Shown here: one piece after another, positions 34,903 through 46,039 of the stretch | Position numbering within the stretch: the stretch's first letter is position 1 | How the letters are laid out: every line of letters begins with the position of its first letter | NCBI RefSeq assembly: GCF_900163715.1 | Contig: NZ_FWFF01000014.1 | Span: 124,001 to 188,000, forward strand | DNA: 64,000 bases | Source: Brevibacterium yomogidense | GTDB taxonomy: Bacteria > Actinomycetota > Actinomycetes > Actinomycetales > Brevibacteriaceae | Direction: 5' to 3' | The notes under the pieces: generated by a model | What the model was told of the DNA's origin: nothing | Database searches by the model: none | Seen by the model: only the letters and a program-made list of their open reading frames with translations | Made by a program: the position numbers and the translations under genes

Positions 34903-37080
34903 ATGACTGCGCAGCCACCCGACTCACGCCCCCAGGACGCTCCGCAGAGGCCCGTCCCGCGGGTGGGGCACCGTCCGGAGATCGTCCGCTCCGTCGCACC
35001 GTTCGACGTGGTGTCCGACTATCAGCCCTCCGGTGATCAGCCCGCTGCCATCGCGGACATGACGGAGAGGCTGGATCGGGGGGAGAAGGACGTCGTGCTG
35101 CTGGGTGCGACCGGCACGGGCAAGTCCGCGACGACCGCTTGGCTGATCGAGCGCATCCAGCGCCCCACGCTGATCATGGCCCACAACAAGACGCTCGCAG
35201 CGCAGCTCGCGAACGAGTTCCGCCAGCTGCTGCCGAACAACGCCGTCGAATACTTCGTCTCCTACTACGACTACTACCAGCCGGAGGCGTACGTCCCGCA
35301 GACGGACACCTTCATCGAGAAGGACTCGTCGATCAACGACGAAGTGGAGCGGCTGCGGCACTCGGCCACCAACTCCCTGCTCACCCGGCGCGACGTGGTC
35401 GTCGTGTCGACCGTCAGCTGCATCTACGGCCTGGGCACCCCGGAGGAGTACGTCGACCGCATGGTGTCGCTGAAGATCGGCGATGAACTCGATCGTGACG
35501 AACTGCTGAAGCGGTTCGTCTCGATGCAGTACTCGCGCAACGACATGGCGTTCACCCGGGGCACCTTCCGGGTGCGCGGCGACACGGTGGAGATCATCCC
35601 GCAGTACGAGGAGCTGGCGCTGCGCATCGAGTTCTTCGGCGATGAGATCGAGGCCCTCTACACCCTCCACCCGCTCACGGGCGAGATCGTGCGGCAGGAG
35701 GAGGTCGTCCACATCTTCCCGGCCAGCCACTACGTCGCCGGCGAAGAGCGGATGGGCCGTGCCATCACGGACATCGAGCAGGAGCTCGCGGACCGCCTCC
35801 AGGAGCTGGAGGGGCAGAACAAGCTGATCGAGGCCCAGCGGCTGCAGATGCGCACCACGTACGACCTCGAGATGATGCGGTCGATGGGCTTCACCTCCGG
35901 CATCGAGAACTACTCGCGGCACATCGACGGGCGCGCCGGCGGCACGGCGCCCAACTGCCTGCTCGACTACTTCCCGGAGGACTTCCTCCTGGTGATCGAC
36001 GAATCCCATGCGACGATCCCGCAGATCGGCGGGATGTACGAGGGGGACATGTCGCGCAAGCGCACCCTCGTGGACCACGGGTTCCGGCTGCCCAGTGCGA
36101 TGGACAACCGGCCGCTGAAGTTCAACGAGTTCCTCGAGCGGATCGGCCAGACCGTGTACCTCTCCGCGACCCCCGGCCCCTTCGAGCTGGAGCGCGCGAA
36201 CGGCTACGTCGAGCAGATCATCCGTCCGACCGGACTCATCGACCCGAAGGTGACGGTGAAGCCCACCCGCGGGCAGATCGACGACCTGCTGGAGCAGATC
36301 CGGGTGCGCGTCGAGCGGAACGAGCGCGTGCTCGTCACGACTCTGACGAAGAAGATGGCTGAGGACCTCACGGACTACCTCCTCGAGCACGACGTGCGCG
36401 TCGAATACCTGCACTCCGATGTCGACACCCTCCGCAGGGTGGAGCTGCTCAGTGAGCTGCGGGCAGGCGACTTCGACGTGCTCGTCGGCATCAACCTCCT
36501 CCGCGAGGGCCTCGACCTCCCGGAGGTCTCCCTCGTGTCGATCCTGGACGCGGACAAGGAGGGCTTCCTGCGGTCCGCGACCTCACTCATCCAGACGATC
36601 GGACGCGCCGCGCGCAACCTGCACGGCGAAGTCCACATGTACGCGGACACGATCACACGGTCGATGCGGCAGGCGATCGATGAGACGGACCGACGGCGCG
36701 AGGTCCAGCGGAAGCACAACGAGGAGCACGGCATCGACCCGCAGCCGCTGGTGAAGAAGCTGTCCGACATCACGGAGCGCCTCCGCCGGGAGGACGCGGA
36801 CACCCGCGAGATCCTCGCAGAATTCGACTACGGCAAGGGCAAGCGGGGCTTCAACGCGACGATCACGGACGAGCAGCGCGCCGCCTTCGAACGCAGCAAG
36901 TCCGACGGAGCCCCGCTGGCGCCGCCCGCGGAGGATCTGGTCGAGCTCATCGCCTCGCTGACCGACCAGATGCACGCCGCGGCGGCGGACCTGCAGTTCG
37001 AGCTCGCGGCGCGGCTGCGCGACGAACTGGGCGACCTCAAACGCGAACTGCGGCAGATGAAGGAGGCGGGCCACGCGTGA
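34903..37080 (+). CDS. uvrB: Excinuclease ABC subunit B
   Basis: Damage-verification helicase of nucleotide excision repair, 725 residues. After a short Pro-rich N-terminus it has the Walker [14 protein letters not shown] near 67, the beta-hairpin that grips DNA ([17 protein letters not shown] near 120), DESHAT near 366, SATPGPFE and the helicase motif with QTIGRAARN near 565, and a C-terminal UVR domain (about 680-715) that contacts UvrC. uvrA and uvrC are at 41-46 kb. The conserved region and the -10 position support ATG 34903. Confidence 0.96.
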   Translation: MTAQPPDSRPQDAPQRPVPRVGHRPEIVRSVAPFDVVSDYQPSGDQPAAIADMTERLDRGEKDVVLLGATGTGKSATTAWLIERIQRPTLIMAHNKTLAAQLANEFRQLLPNNAVEYFVSYYDYYQPEAYVPQTDTFIEKDSSINDEVERLRHSATNSLLTRRDVVVVSTVSCIYGLGTPEEYVDRMVSLKIGDELDRDELLKRFVSMQYSRNDMAFTRGTFRVRGDTVEIIPQYEELALRIEFFGDEIEALYTLHPLTGEIVRQEEVVHIFPASHYVAGEERMGRAITDIEQELADRLQELEGQNKLIEAQRLQMRTTYDLEMMRSMGFTSGIENYSRHIDGRAGGTAPNCLLDYFPEDFLLVIDESHATIPQIGGMYEGDMSRKRTLVDHGFRLPSAMDNRPLKFNEFLERIGQTVYLSATPGPFELERANGYVEQIIRPTGLIDPKVTVKPTRGQIDDLLEQIRVRVERNERVLVTTLTKKMAEDLTDYLLEHDVRVEYLHSDVDTLRRVELLSELRAGDFDVLVGINLLREGLDLPEVSLVSILDADKEGFLRSATSLIQTIGRAARNLHGEVHMYADTITRSMRQAIDETDRRREVQRKHNEEHGIDPQPLVKKLSDITERLRREDADTREILAEFDYGKGKRGFNATITDEQRAAFERSKSDGAPLAPPAEDLVELIASLTDQMHAAAADLQFELAARLRDELGDLKRELRQMKEAGHA

Positions 37081-37086
37081 GACGTG

Positions 37087-37092
37087 TACGAT
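37087..37092 (+). promoter_or_regulatory. -10 box of the terC promoter
   Basis: TACGAT in the first bases after uvrB. A start near 37099 coincides with the 5' base of the riboswitch P1 stem. Confidence 0.5.
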
Positions 37093-37097
37093 GAGGC

Positions 37098-37208
37098 GTC
37101 GTTGAAGGGGAGTATCCCTCGCTCATCCACGTTCGTCATCACGATCGCAGCACGGCGCGATCCGGATGTGGAGCGGCCCGAACCGGGACCGTGGGAGAGA
37201 CTTTCGAC
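37098..37208 (+). promoter_or_regulatory. yybP-ykoY (manganese) riboswitch upstream of terC
   Basis: The 150-base leader of terC contains the diagnostic loop GAAGGGGAGTA (37104-37114) and, near the 3' side, CCGTGGGAGAGAC (37189-37201). The ends pair as P1: GTCG plus GAA (37098-37106) with TTTCGAC (37202-37208). This matches the yybP-ykoY class, which senses Mn2+ and controls TerC and other metal exporters. The terC ribosome site (GAAAGG, 37232-37237) is 24 bases downstream, so control may act on translation; no terminator is seen. Confidence 0.75.
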
Positions 37209-37242
37209 CGCATGATGCGCACCACTCCTCTGAAAGGCCCCC

Positions 37243-38235
37243 ATGCAAGAGTTCTTCCAGGATCCCTATCACGTGTTCGAGGTCGTCTCGAGCGTCGTGC
37301 TCGTGCTGATCCTCGTCGCGGACCTCCTCCTCGTCGTCAAACGGCCGCACACGCCCTCCATGAAGGAGGCCTCTCTCTGGGTCGCCTTCTACGTGGCACT
37401 CGCGCTCGTCTTCGCCGGGATCCTCTTCGCGATGGGCGACGCGCAGCGCGGCGGTGAGTTCCTCGCCGGCTGGTTGACGGAGTACAGCCTCAGCATCGAC
37501 AACCTGTTCGTCTTCGTCATCATCATGACCGGCTTCGCGGTGCCCAAGAAGTACCAGCAGCAGGTGCTCATGGTGGGCATCATCCTGGCGCTGATCTTCC
37601 GCGGCATCTTCATCCTCGCCGGCGCCGCGATCATCGAGAGCTTCATCGAGGTCTTCTTCATCTTCGGCGTCTTCCTCCTGTGGACCGCGTGGAAGCAGGC
37701 CTTCAGCGGTGACGACGACGAAGACGCGGAGAACGGCTTCATCCGCTTCCTCCGCAAGCGCATCAACATCACCGACGATTACCACGACAACAAGCTGCGC
37801 GTGACGATCGACGGGAAGAAGTTCTGGACCCCGATGCTCATCGTGTTCGTCGCGATCGGCACGACCGACATCATGTTCGCGCTCGATTCGATCCCCGCGA
37901 TCTTCGGCATCACCCAGGACACCTTCCTCGTGTTCACGGCGAACGTTTTCGCGCTCATGGGCCTGCGCCAGCTCTACTTCCTGCTGGGTGGTCTGCTCGA
38001 CAAGCTGCCCTACCTCCACTACGGCATCGCCGCGATCCTCGCGTTCATCGGCGTGAAGCTGTTCCTCCACGCCCTCCACGAGACGGACTGGCTGCCGGAC
38101 GCCTTCACGTCGCAGGTGCCCGTCATCAACACGTGGATGTCGCTGGGCTTCATCGTCACAGCGATGCTGGTCGCCACGATCGCCAGCCTCATCGCGATGC
38201 GGCGCAACGAGGAGGCGTCCCTGCGCAGGGACTGA
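37243..38235 (+). CDS. TerC-family membrane protein, probable manganese exporter
   Basis: A 330-residue membrane protein with about nine helices and the two TerC signatures with acidic residues in the membrane: SLSIDNLFVF near 82 and FALDSIPAIF near 217. A charged cytoplasmic loop with an acidic run (GDDDEDAEN) lies near 160. TerC/Alx proteins export Mn2+ and help metallate exported enzymes. The manganese riboswitch in its leader supports this role. Start is ATG with GAAAGG six bases upstream. Confidence 0.92.
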   Translation: MQEFFQDPYHVFEVVSSVVLVLILVADLLLVVKRPHTPSMKEASLWVAFYVALALVFAGILFAMGDAQRGGEFLAGWLTEYSLSIDNLFVFVIIMTGFAVPKKYQQQVLMVGIILALIFRGIFILAGAAIIESFIEVFFIFGVFLLWTAWKQAFSGDDDEDAENGFIRFLRKRINITDDYHDNKLRVTIDGKKFWTPMLIVFVAIGTTDIMFALDSIPAIFGITQDTFLVFTANVFALMGLRQLYFLLGGLLDKLPYLHYGIAAILAFIGVKLFLHALHETDWLPDAFTSQVPVINTWMSLGFIVTAMLVATIASLIAMRRNEEASLRRD

Positions 38236-38249
38236 CCTCCCCTCCCCAG

Positions 38250-38295
38250 ACGCCGAGGCGCCGGTCACCCTCGTGGGTGACCGGCGCCTCGGCGT
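38250..38295 (+). terminator. Long hairpin between convergent terC and yciI-like genes
   Basis: A perfect 21-bp stem (38250-38270 with 38275-38295) around TCGT, starting 14 bases after the terC stop. No T-run. It can serve both converging genes. Confidence 0.8.
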
Positions 38296-38319
38296 GCGTG
38301 CCCAGCGGCACGAGGAGCG

Positions 38320-38607
38320 TCAGGCCTCGAACGGCCCGAACACCGGCGTCCACGACCGCACGAGCGTCTCCGCGATGACGCCCGCGTCGTGGTAGGGATC
38401 CTGCGCCAGCAGCTGACTGATCTGGTCCTTCGACTCGCCCCGCATGATCAGGAGGCCCCCGGGCGTGAGCTCGTCCTCGAGCGGACCGGAGGCGAGCAGG
38501 GTGCCCGCCTCCAGCTGCGCTGCCTGCCACTCGCGGTGTGCGGGACGGATGCTCATCCGGGTGTCCGTGTCAGGACCGTACGTGTAGGTGACGGCGAAGA
38601 CTGCCAT
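38320..38607 (-). CDS. YciI-like (YCII domain) protein
   Basis: A 95-residue ferredoxin-like protein. The conserved His is in RPAHREW near 23 and the Asp in DPYHDAGV near 70, the pair thought to act as an acid-base site in YCII proteins. The start MAVFAVTYTY and a GPLEDE stretch fit the family. The biochemical role is unknown. On the minus strand AGGAGAGCC leads into ATG 38607. It is divergent from the helicase gene. Confidence 0.85.
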   Translation of the reverse strand: MAVFAVTYTYGPDTDTRMSIRPAHREWQAAQLEAGTLLASGPLEDELTPGGLLIMRGESKDQISQLLAQDPYHDAGVIAETLVRSWTPVFGPFEA

Positions 38608-38711
38608 GGCTCTCCTGTGTGTCGAGGTGGGACTGGTGGGATACTCGTAGCGGTGCGTGTGAGCGCATCGTGATCCGAGACTAACCCCGAAGACCCTCCA
38701 GGAGCCCCTCC

Positions 38712-41222
38712 GTGTCCCGACTCCCGCACATACCCGACGACTTCGCGGACGCCGACACCGTGTGGGACATGTTCGAAGCCCATACGAAGGAGCAGGGCCT
38801 GACGCTGTACCCGGCGCAGGAGGAGGCGATCCTCTCCGTCCTGGCCGGCGAGAACACGATCGTCGCCACACCGACCGGTTCGGGGAAGTCCATGGTCGCG
38901 CTCGCGGCGCTCTACTACGCGGTGTCCACCGGGCGCACCGCGTACTACACGGCTCCGCTCAAGGCACTGGTGAGCGAGAAGTTCTTCTCCCTCGTCGAGG
39001 CGCTGGGCCGGGAGAACGTCGGCATGGTGACGGGCGACAGCTCTGTGAACGCGGATGCCCCCGTCATCTGCGCGACGGCGGAGATCCTGGCCAACCACGC
39101 GCTGCGCGAAGGTGCCAATCTCGACGTCGCACTGGTCGTCATGGACGAGTTCCACTACTTCGGCGACCCCCAGCGCGGGTGGGCGTGGCAGGTGCCGCTG
39201 CTCGAGATGCCGCAGTCGCAGTTCGTGCTCATGTCCGCGACGCTGGGCGACACGACGGAGATCCAGCAGCGGCTCACCGACCTCACGGGCCGCGACACCG
39301 CGTACGTCGGTTCGGCGGAGCGCCCCGTCCCGCTCGAGTACGACTACTCCCGGACGGCGCTGTTGGAGAAGCTCGCACAGCTCGTGGCCGAGGACCGCGC
39401 ACCGGTCTATGTCGTGTCCTTCGTCCAGGCCCGCACGATCGAGCTCGCGCAGTCCATCGTCGCCGCCAATCTCACGACGCGCGCCCAGCGGGATCTGATC
39501 GCCGAGGAGGTCCGGGGCTTCCGCTTCGGCAAGGGCTTCGGAGTCACGCTGCGCCGCCTGGTGCTCGCCGGCGTCGGCGTGCACCACGCGGGCATGCTGC
39601 CGCGGTACCGCAGGCTGGTCGAGCACCTCACGCTCAAGGGACTGCTGAGCGTCGTCTGCGGGACGGACACCCTGGGAGTGGGCATCAACGTGCCGATCCG
39701 CACGGTGCTGCTCACCTCGCTCACGAAGTTCGACGGCCGCCGCGTGCGGCAGCTGCAGGTCCGGGAGTTCCAGCAGATCTCCGGGCGGGCGGGACGCGCG
39801 GGCTTCGACGCGGTCGGCTACGTCGTCGTCCAGGCGCCGGAGCACGAGATCGAGAACGCCATCGCGGTCGCCAAGGCCGGTGACGACCCGAAGAAGCGGA
39901 AGAAGCTCAAGCGCAAGCAGGCGCCGGAGGGCTTCGTCGGCTGGTCGGAGCAGACGTTCGAGAACCTCATCCACGGCACGCCGGAGCAGCTGCGCTCGCA
40001 CATGCGCATCACGCACTCGACGATCGTGAACCTGCTGGCGCGCCCGCGCGCCGGGATCGACACGATCAGGGACTTCCTCGAGCGCACGCACGAGACGCGG
40101 GATCGGAAGCTCGACCTCATGCTCCGCGCACTGCGGGTGGGGCGCAGCCTCATCGCCGGAGGGGTCGTCGAGCGCGTCGACGGCGGCGAGGGACGGAGCG
40201 AGTACCGGTTGAGCGAAGACCTCGGTCCCGACTTCGCGCTGAATCAGCCGCTCAGTCCCTTCGCGCTGGCCGCTCTGGATCTCTTCGACTCGGAGTCCGA
40301 GACGTGGGCCATGGACGCGCTGAGCGTCATCGAGGCGACGACGCAGATCCAGCACCACATCATCCGCGGGCAGCTGGACCGGGTGAAGGGCGACGAGCTC
40401 GCCGCACTCAAGGCGGACGGGGTCGAGTACACGGAGCGCATGGCCATCCTCGATGAGCTCGACGTGCCGCGGCCCAACGGCGAGGTCCTCGAAGCGGCGT
40501 TCGAGTCCTACGCGGAGGCCGCGCCGTGGGTGCGGGAGATCGGCATCGAGCCGAAGGCGATCGTCGCCGACATGATCGAGCAGTCGATGAACTTCTCGCA
40601 GTTCGTCGCCTACTACGGGATCAGCCGGGTGGAGGGGGGTCTGCTCCGCTACCTCCTCGACGTGTGGCGGGCACTGGTGCAGACCGTCCCGGTCGACCGG
40701 CGGGGCGAGGAGCTGGACGCGATCATCGAATGGCTGGGTGATCTGGTCGTCCGGGTCGATTCCAGCCTCGTCGAGGAGTGGGCGAAGCTCACGGAACCGG
40801 GGGAGGAGCTCCCGGACGTCGCGCTGAATGCGCTGGAGAGGACATTCACCTCCGATACCCGCCGCTTCACCGCCGCGGTGCGCAACGCACTCTTCCACCG
40901 CGTCCTCCTGGCGGAGCGCGCGGCCTATCGGGAGCTCGGTGCGCTCGACGCCGAATCGGGGTGGGGCACCCGCGAGTGGGAGGACGCGATCGAATCCTTC
41001 TACGACGAGTACGGAGAGCTGGGGATCGACGCGAACGCACGGTCCGCCGCGATGGTGAGGATCACGGAATCGGGACGCACCTGGTCCGTGCAGCAGACCC
41101 TCGCAGATCCGGACGGAGACCGCGATTGGGCGATCCGCGCGACCGTCGACCTCGACGCCAGCGACGAGGCGGGCGAGGCCGTGGTGCGGATCGACGGGGT
41201 GGGTCCGCTCACAGAGGCGTGA
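38712..41222 (+). CDS. Ski2/Mtr4-like DEAD-box RNA helicase
   Basis: An 836-residue superfamily 2 helicase. Walker A is ATPTGSGKSMVA near 55, Walker B VVMDEFHYFGD near 143, motif III MSATLGD near 177, and motif VI QISGRAGRAGF near 355. About 450 residues follow that match the actinobacterial DUF3516-type C-terminal domain. Members resemble eukaryotic Ski2/Mtr4 RNA helicases and are probably involved in RNA turnover; the substrate is not established. CAGGAG lies eight bases before the GTG start. Confidence 0.9.
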   Translation: MSRLPHIPDDFADADTVWDMFEAHTKEQGLTLYPAQEEAILSVLAGENTIVATPTGSGKSMVALAALYYAVSTGRTAYYTAPLKALVSEKFFSLVEALGRENVGMVTGDSSVNADAPVICATAEILANHALREGANLDVALVVMDEFHYFGDPQRGWAWQVPLLEMPQSQFVLMSATLGDTTEIQQRLTDLTGRDTAYVGSAERPVPLEYDYSRTALLEKLAQLVAEDRAPVYVVSFVQARTIELAQSIVAANLTTRAQRDLIAEEVRGFRFGKGFGVTLRRLVLAGVGVHHAGMLPRYRRLVEHLTLKGLLSVVCGTDTLGVGINVPIRTVLLTSLTKFDGRRVRQLQVREFQQISGRAGRAGFDAVGYVVVQAPEHEIENAIAVAKAGDDPKKRKKLKRKQAPEGFVGWSEQTFENLIHGTPEQLRSHMRITHSTIVNLLARPRAGIDTIRDFLERTHETRDRKLDLMLRALRVGRSLIAGGVVERVDGGEGRSEYRLSEDLGPDFALNQPLSPFALAALDLFDSESETWAMDALSVIEATTQIQHHIIRGQLDRVKGDELAALKADGVEYTERMAILDELDVPRPNGEVLEAAFESYAEAAPWVREIGIEPKAIVADMIEQSMNFSQFVAYYGISRVEGGLLRYLLDVWRALVQTVPVDRRGEELDAIIEWLGDLVVRVDSSLVEEWAKLTEPGEELPDVALNALERTFTSDTRRFTAAVRNALFHRVLLAERAAYRELGALDAESGWGTREWEDAIESFYDEYGELGIDANARSAAMVRITESGRTWSVQQTLADPDGDRDWAIRATVDLDASDEAGEAVVRIDGVGPLTEA

Positions 41223-41241
41223 GCGTGTCCGTCCCGGTGAC

Positions 41242-41247
41242 TAGAGT
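41242..41247 (+). promoter_or_regulatory. -10 box of a leaderless uvrA promoter
   Basis: TAGAGT ends six bases before the uvrA GTG, and no ribosome site precedes it. UvrA and UvrB, in separate units, share this promoter arrangement. Confidence 0.65.
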
Positions 41248-41253
41248 GGGGGC

Positions 41254-44172
41254 GTGACTCCGCAGAACTCCGTGAAGAAGACCACCGTGGCCCCGGCGCA
41301 CACGTCGTCCCTCGACGACGATGCCCCGGTCATCCGCGTCGAGGGCGCTCGTGCCCACAACCTCAAGGACGCGTCGGTCACCATCCCGCGCGACTCGATG
41401 GTGGTGTTCACCGGGCTGAGCGGTTCCGGCAAGTCGTCCCTGGCGTTCGACACGATCTTCGCGGAGGGCCAGCGCAGGTACGTCGAATCCCTGTCCGCCT
41501 ACGCGCGGCAGTTCCTGGGGCAGGTCGACAAGCCGGACGTCGACTTCATCGAGGGGCTGTCCCCGGCGGTCTCGATCGATCAGAAGTCGACATCGAAGAA
41601 TCCGCGCTCGACCGTCGGCACGATCACGGAGGTCCATGACTTCCTCCGTCTCCTCTGGGCGCGCATCGGCGTCCCGCACTGCCCGACCTGCGGGGAGGTG
41701 ATCGAGAAGCAGAGCCCCCAGCAGATCGTCGACCGCCTCCTCGAACTGCCCGAGCGCACCAAGCTGGTGGTGCTCGCACCGCTCGTCCGCGACCGGAAGG
41801 GCGAGTTCAAGGACCTCTTCCCGAAGCTCCTGGCCCAGGGGTACTCGCGGGCGATGGTCGACGGGGAGCAGATCCGCCTGGACGACCCGCCGGAGCTGAA
41901 GAAGCAGTACAAGCACTCGATCTCCGTGATCGTCGACCGCATCGTCGTCCGCGATGGCATCCGGCAGCGGCTGGCCGACTCCGTGGAGACGGGCCTGGCC
42001 CTCTCGGAGGGTCGGATCGACGTCGACCTCGTCGACGAAGGCACAGTGCGCACCTATTCGGAGAACCTCCGGTGCCCCAACGACCACCCCCTGGTCCTCG
42101 ACGAGATCGAACCGCGCACCTTCTCGTTCAACTCTCCGTTCGGCGCCTGCCCGGCATGCGACGGGATCGGCACCAAGCTGAGCGTCGACGAATCGCTCGT
42201 CATCCCGGACGAGGACCTCTCGCTCACAGAGGGCGCGATCGCCCCGTGGGCCACCGGCAAGACGACGGCGCAGTACTTCCTGCGGATCGTCAAGGGGCTC
42301 GGCGATGAGCTGGGCTTCGACATGACGACTCCCTGGAAGGACCTGCCCTCATCCGCCCGCACCGCTCTGCTCGAGGGGAAGGACTACAAGGTCCAGGTCC
42401 GGTACCGGAACCGGTTCGGCCGGGAGCGCAAGTACTCGACGGGCTTCGAGGGCGTCTTCCAGTACATCCTCCGCAAGCACGAGGAGACGGAATCGGATGC
42501 CTCGCGCGAACGCTATGAGGCGTACATGCGGGAGATCCCGTGCGCCGTGTGCGCAGGCGCGCGGCTGCGGCCGGAGGTGCTCGCGGTGACGGTGGGCGAC
42601 CGCTCGATCGCACAGGTCTCCGCCCTGCCCATCGATGAGGCGGCCGTGTTCCTCGACGGGCTCACCCTGTCGGAGCGCGACGCCGCGATCGCGGCGCAGG
42701 TCATGAAGGAGATCAGTGCTCGCCTCCGGTTCCTGCTCGATGTGGGCCTGGACTACCTGAGCCTCGACCGGACCGCCGGCACCCTGTCCGGCGGCGAAGC
42801 GCAGCGGATCCGGCTCGCGACGCAGATCGGATCGGGGCTCGTGGGGGTCCTCTACGTCCTCGACGAACCCAGCATCGGTCTGCACCAGAGGGACAACCGT
42901 CGCCTCATCGGGACGCTCGCGAAGCTGCGCGACCTCGGGAACACCCTCATCGTCGTCGAGCACGACGAGGAGACGATCGAATCCGCGGACTGGATGGTCG
43001 ACATCGGTCCGCGCGCCGGTGAGCACGGCGGCGAGATCGTGTACTCGGGACCGGTCGCGGGCATCGTCGACGCGCCGCGGTCCATCACCGGCGACTACCT
43101 CTCCGGCCGCTCATTCATCCCGCTTCCGGCGGCGCGGCGCCCCGTGGACCCGGATCGTGTCGTCACCGTGGAACGGGCCCGGGAGAACAACCTCAAGGAC
43201 GTGACGGTCGACTTCCCGCTGGGCGTATTCACCGCCATCACCGGCGTGTCCGGATCGGGCAAGTCCACCCTGGTCAACGACATCCTCTACACGGAGCTCG
43301 CGAACAGGCTCAACAAGGCTCGCCGGGTGCCCGGTCGACACAAGCGGATCACGGGTCTGGAGAACCTGGACAAGGTCATCCACGTCGACCAGTCGCCGAT
43401 CGGACGCACACCGCGGTCCAACCCCGCCACCTACACCGGGGTGTTCGACCATGTCCGCAGGCTCTTCTCCGAGACAGAGGTCTCCCGTGTCCGCGGCTAC
43501 CAGCCGGGCCGGTTCTCCTTCAACGTGAAGGGCGGCCGCTGCGAGAACTGCAAGGGCGACGGCACGATCAAGATCGAGATGAACTTCCTGCCGGACGTCT
43601 ACGTCCCGTGCGAGGTCTGCGAAGGGGCCCGCTACAACCGGGAGACCCTCGAAGCCACGTTCAAGGGCAGGTCGATCGCAGAGGTCCTCGACATGCCGAT
43701 CGACGAGGCCGCGGAGTTCTTCGAGGCGGTTCCGGCGATCTCCCGCCATCTGCGGACCCTCGTGGAGGTGGGGCTCGGCTACGTGCGCCTCGGACAGCCG
43801 GCGACGACGCTGTCCGGCGGTGAGGCGCAGCGCGTCAAGCTGGCCTCCGAACTGCAGAAGCGCACCCGCGGGCGCACCGTCTACGTCCTCGACGAGCCGA
43901 CGACCGGCCTCCACTTCGAGGACATCTCCCGGCTGCTGGCCGTGCTCCAGGGTCTCGTGGACAAGGGCAACACGGTCCTCGTCATCGAGCACAACCTCGA
44001 CGTCATCGGATCGGCGGACCATGTCATCGACATGGGTCCGGAGGGCGGCCGCGGCGGCGGCAGCGTGGTCGCTGAGGGCACGCCGGAGCAGGTCGCGCAG
44101 CAGGCGGACAGCCACACGGGCCAGTACATCGCGGAGCTGCTGCGCAGGAGGAGCGTCGGTGGACCCCAGTGA
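41254..44172 (+). CDS. uvrA: Excinuclease ABC subunit A
   Basis: Damage-recognition ATPase of nucleotide excision repair, 972 residues. It has two ABC modules: Walker [13 protein letters not shown] near 50 and [12 protein letters not shown] near 665, each with an LSGGEAQR signature (near 510 and 850). The zinc-binding cysteines are in CAVCAGAR near 431 and in CENCKGDG and CEVCEGAR near 765-790. About 25 polar residues precede the core. It overlaps uvrC by 14 bases. Confidence 0.97.
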   Translation: MTPQNSVKKTTVAPAHTSSLDDDAPVIRVEGARAHNLKDASVTIPRDSMVVFTGLSGSGKSSLAFDTIFAEGQRRYVESLSAYARQFLGQVDKPDVDFIEGLSPAVSIDQKSTSKNPRSTVGTITEVHDFLRLLWARIGVPHCPTCGEVIEKQSPQQIVDRLLELPERTKLVVLAPLVRDRKGEFKDLFPKLLAQGYSRAMVDGEQIRLDDPPELKKQYKHSISVIVDRIVVRDGIRQRLADSVETGLALSEGRIDVDLVDEGTVRTYSENLRCPNDHPLVLDEIEPRTFSFNSPFGACPACDGIGTKLSVDESLVIPDEDLSLTEGAIAPWATGKTTAQYFLRIVKGLGDELGFDMTTPWKDLPSSARTALLEGKDYKVQVRYRNRFGRERKYSTGFEGVFQYILRKHEETESDASRERYEAYMREIPCAVCAGARLRPEVLAVTVGDRSIAQVSALPIDEAAVFLDGLTLSERDAAIAAQVMKEISARLRFLLDVGLDYLSLDRTAGTLSGGEAQRIRLATQIGSGLVGVLYVLDEPSIGLHQRDNRRLIGTLAKLRDLGNTLIVVEHDEETIESADWMVDIGPRAGEHGGEIVYSGPVAGIVDAPRSITGDYLSGRSFIPLPAARRPVDPDRVVTVERARENNLKDVTVDFPLGVFTAITGVSGSGKSTLVNDILYTELANRLNKARRVPGRHKRITGLENLDKVIHVDQSPIGRTPRSNPATYTGVFDHVRRLFSETEVSRVRGYQPGRFSFNVKGGRCENCKGDGTIKIEMNFLPDVYVPCEVCEGARYNRETLEATFKGRSIAEVLDMPIDEAAEFFEAVPAISRHLRTLVEVGLGYVRLGQPATTLSGGEAQRVKLASELQKRTRGRTVYVLDEPTTGLHFEDISRLLAVLQGLVDKGNTVLVIEHNLDVIGSADHVIDMGPEGGRGGGSVVAEGTPEQVAQQADSHTGQYIAELLRRRSVGGPQ

Positions 44173-46039
44173 GTACCGGCCCGCGTCGGGGGAGATCCCG
44201 ACACAGGCGGGGGTCTACCGCTTCCGCGACGAGGACCGACGGGTCCTCTACGTCGGGAAGGCGAAGAACCTCCGGCAGCGCCTGAACTCGTACTTCGCGG
44301 ATCCGGCCGGACTGCACCCGCGCACGTTCCGCATGGTCCATTCCGCGTCGTCGGTCGAATGGACGGTCGTCACGACGGAGGTCGAGGCCCTCCAGCTCGA
44401 ATGGACGTGGATCCGCGAGTTCTCCCCGCGGTTCAACGTCATGTTCCGCGACGACAAGTCGTACCCCTATCTGGCGATCACGACCCAGGACCGTGTCCCG
44501 CGGGTCTACGTGACACGGGGAAAACGCAGGAAGGGCGTCACCTACTTCGGCCCCTTCGGCCAGGCCTGGGCGATCCGCGAATCCCTCGATCAGCTGCTGC
44601 GCGTGTTCCCGGTCCGCACGTGCACCTCGGGCGTCTTCAAGCGCGCGGAGCGCAGCGGCAGGCCCTGCCTGCTGGGCTACATCGGGAAGTGCTCGGCCCC
44701 CTGCGTCGGCCGGGTGAGCGAAGACGAGCACCGCGACCTGATCCGCGGGATCACCGACTTCATGTCCGGTTCGACGGGCACGATGATCTCGTCCCGGAAG
44801 AAGGAGATGGCGGCTGCGGCCGCGGACCTCGACTACGAGCAGGCGGCACGGCTGCGGGACCAGATCCAGGCGCTGGAGACGGTGCTGGCGAAGAACGCCG
44901 TCGTCCTGTCCATGAATGTGGACTGCGACATCTTCGCCCTCCATCTGGACGAGCTCGAAGCGGCCGTCCAGGTGTTCCACGTGCGCGGCGGCCGGATCCG
45001 CGGTGAGCGCGGCTGGATCGTCGAACGCCTCGAGGGCACGACCCGCGGGGAACTCACCTCCGACTACCTCCGCCAGGCCTACGGCGAGGTCGACCCCCAG
45101 GCGGTTCCCCCCGAAGTGCTCGTCGACGTCGGTCCCGACGATCAGGCCGCGATGGAGGAGTGGCTGCGCGAACGGCGCGGCGGCGGTCGCGTGACGCTGC
45201 GGGTCCCGGAGCGGGGAGAGAAGAAGGCGCTGCTCGACACGGTCAGGCAGAACGCCGAGCAGTCGCTGGTGCTGCACCGCACCCGGAGGGCGTCGGACCT
45301 CACGACCCGCAGCGAGGCGCTGCGGGAGATCCACGACGTGCTCGGCCTCGACGAACCGCCGCTGCGGATCGAGTGCATCGACAACTCCCACACGCAGGGA
45401 CAGGACGTCGTCGGCTCCCTGATCGTCTTCGAGGACGGCCTGCCGAAGAAGCGCGACTACCGGCACTTCTCCGTGCGCGGCGAGGCCGCTCGCGATGACA
45501 CCTCTGCGATGTACGACGTCGTGTCCCGTCGCTTCTCCCGGTATCTCGAGAGTCTGGCCTCCGACGAACCGGATGAGCGCTTCGGATACCGTCCGTCCCT
45601 GCTGCTGGTCGATGGAGGACCGCCCCAGGTGTCCGCGGCCCGCAGGGCGCTGGACGATCTGGGACTCGCGGGCATCGCGGTGGCGGGCCTCGCGAAGAGG
45701 CTCGAGGAGGTGTGGCTGCCGGGCGATGACTACCCGACTGTGTTCGCCCGCAGCTCGGAGGGGCTCTACCTGCTGCAGCGGATCCGCGACGAGGCGCATC
45801 GCTTCGCGATCTCCTACCATCGGAAGAAGCGCGCCGCGACGGCGAAGGCCTCTGCACTCGACGCGATCCCCGGGCTGGGGCCCGCGCGGCGGAAGGCCCT
45901 GCTCAAGCAGTTCGGGTCCGTCGCACGGATCCGCAAGGCCTCGGTCGAGGACCTCCAGGAGGCGGACGGCGTCGGCGCAGCTCTGGCGGCTACGATTCAC
46001 GAAGGACTGAAGGAAGGGGCTGCACAGGATGACAGCTGA
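44159..46039 (+). CDS. uvrC: Excinuclease ABC subunit C
   Basis: Makes both incisions in nucleotide excision repair, 626 residues. The N-terminal GIY-YIG nuclease has [22 protein letters not shown] (about 14-35), a UVR domain lies near 208-240, the RNase H-like 5' nuclease has IECIDNSH near 402 and [11 protein letters not shown] near 481, and two helix-hairpin-helix units close the protein ([14 protein letters not shown], then LQEADGVG). I chose GTG 44159, within uvrA, because GGAGGAGCG is just upstream. TACGAT at 45991 near its 3' end may serve rapZ. Confidence 0.96.
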   Translation: MDPSEYRPASGEIPTQAGVYRFRDEDRRVLYVGKAKNLRQRLNSYFADPAGLHPRTFRMVHSASSVEWTVVTTEVEALQLEWTWIREFSPRFNVMFRDDKSYPYLAITTQDRVPRVYVTRGKRRKGVTYFGPFGQAWAIRESLDQLLRVFPVRTCTSGVFKRAERSGRPCLLGYIGKCSAPCVGRVSEDEHRDLIRGITDFMSGSTGTMISSRKKEMAAAAADLDYEQAARLRDQIQALETVLAKNAVVLSMNVDCDIFALHLDELEAAVQVFHVRGGRIRGERGWIVERLEGTTRGELTSDYLRQAYGEVDPQAVPPEVLVDVGPDDQAAMEEWLRERRGGGRVTLRVPERGEKKALLDTVRQNAEQSLVLHRTRRASDLTTRSEALREIHDVLGLDEPPLRIECIDNSHTQGQDVVGSLIVFEDGLPKKRDYRHFSVRGEAARDDTSAMYDVVSRRFSRYLESLASDEPDERFGYRPSLLLVDGGPPQVSAARRALDDLGLAGIAVAGLAKRLEEVWLPGDDYPTVFARSSEGLYLLQRIRDEAHRFAISYHRKKRAATAKASALDAIPGLGPARRKALLKQFGSVARIRKASVEDLQEADGVGAALAATIHEGLKEGAAQDDS

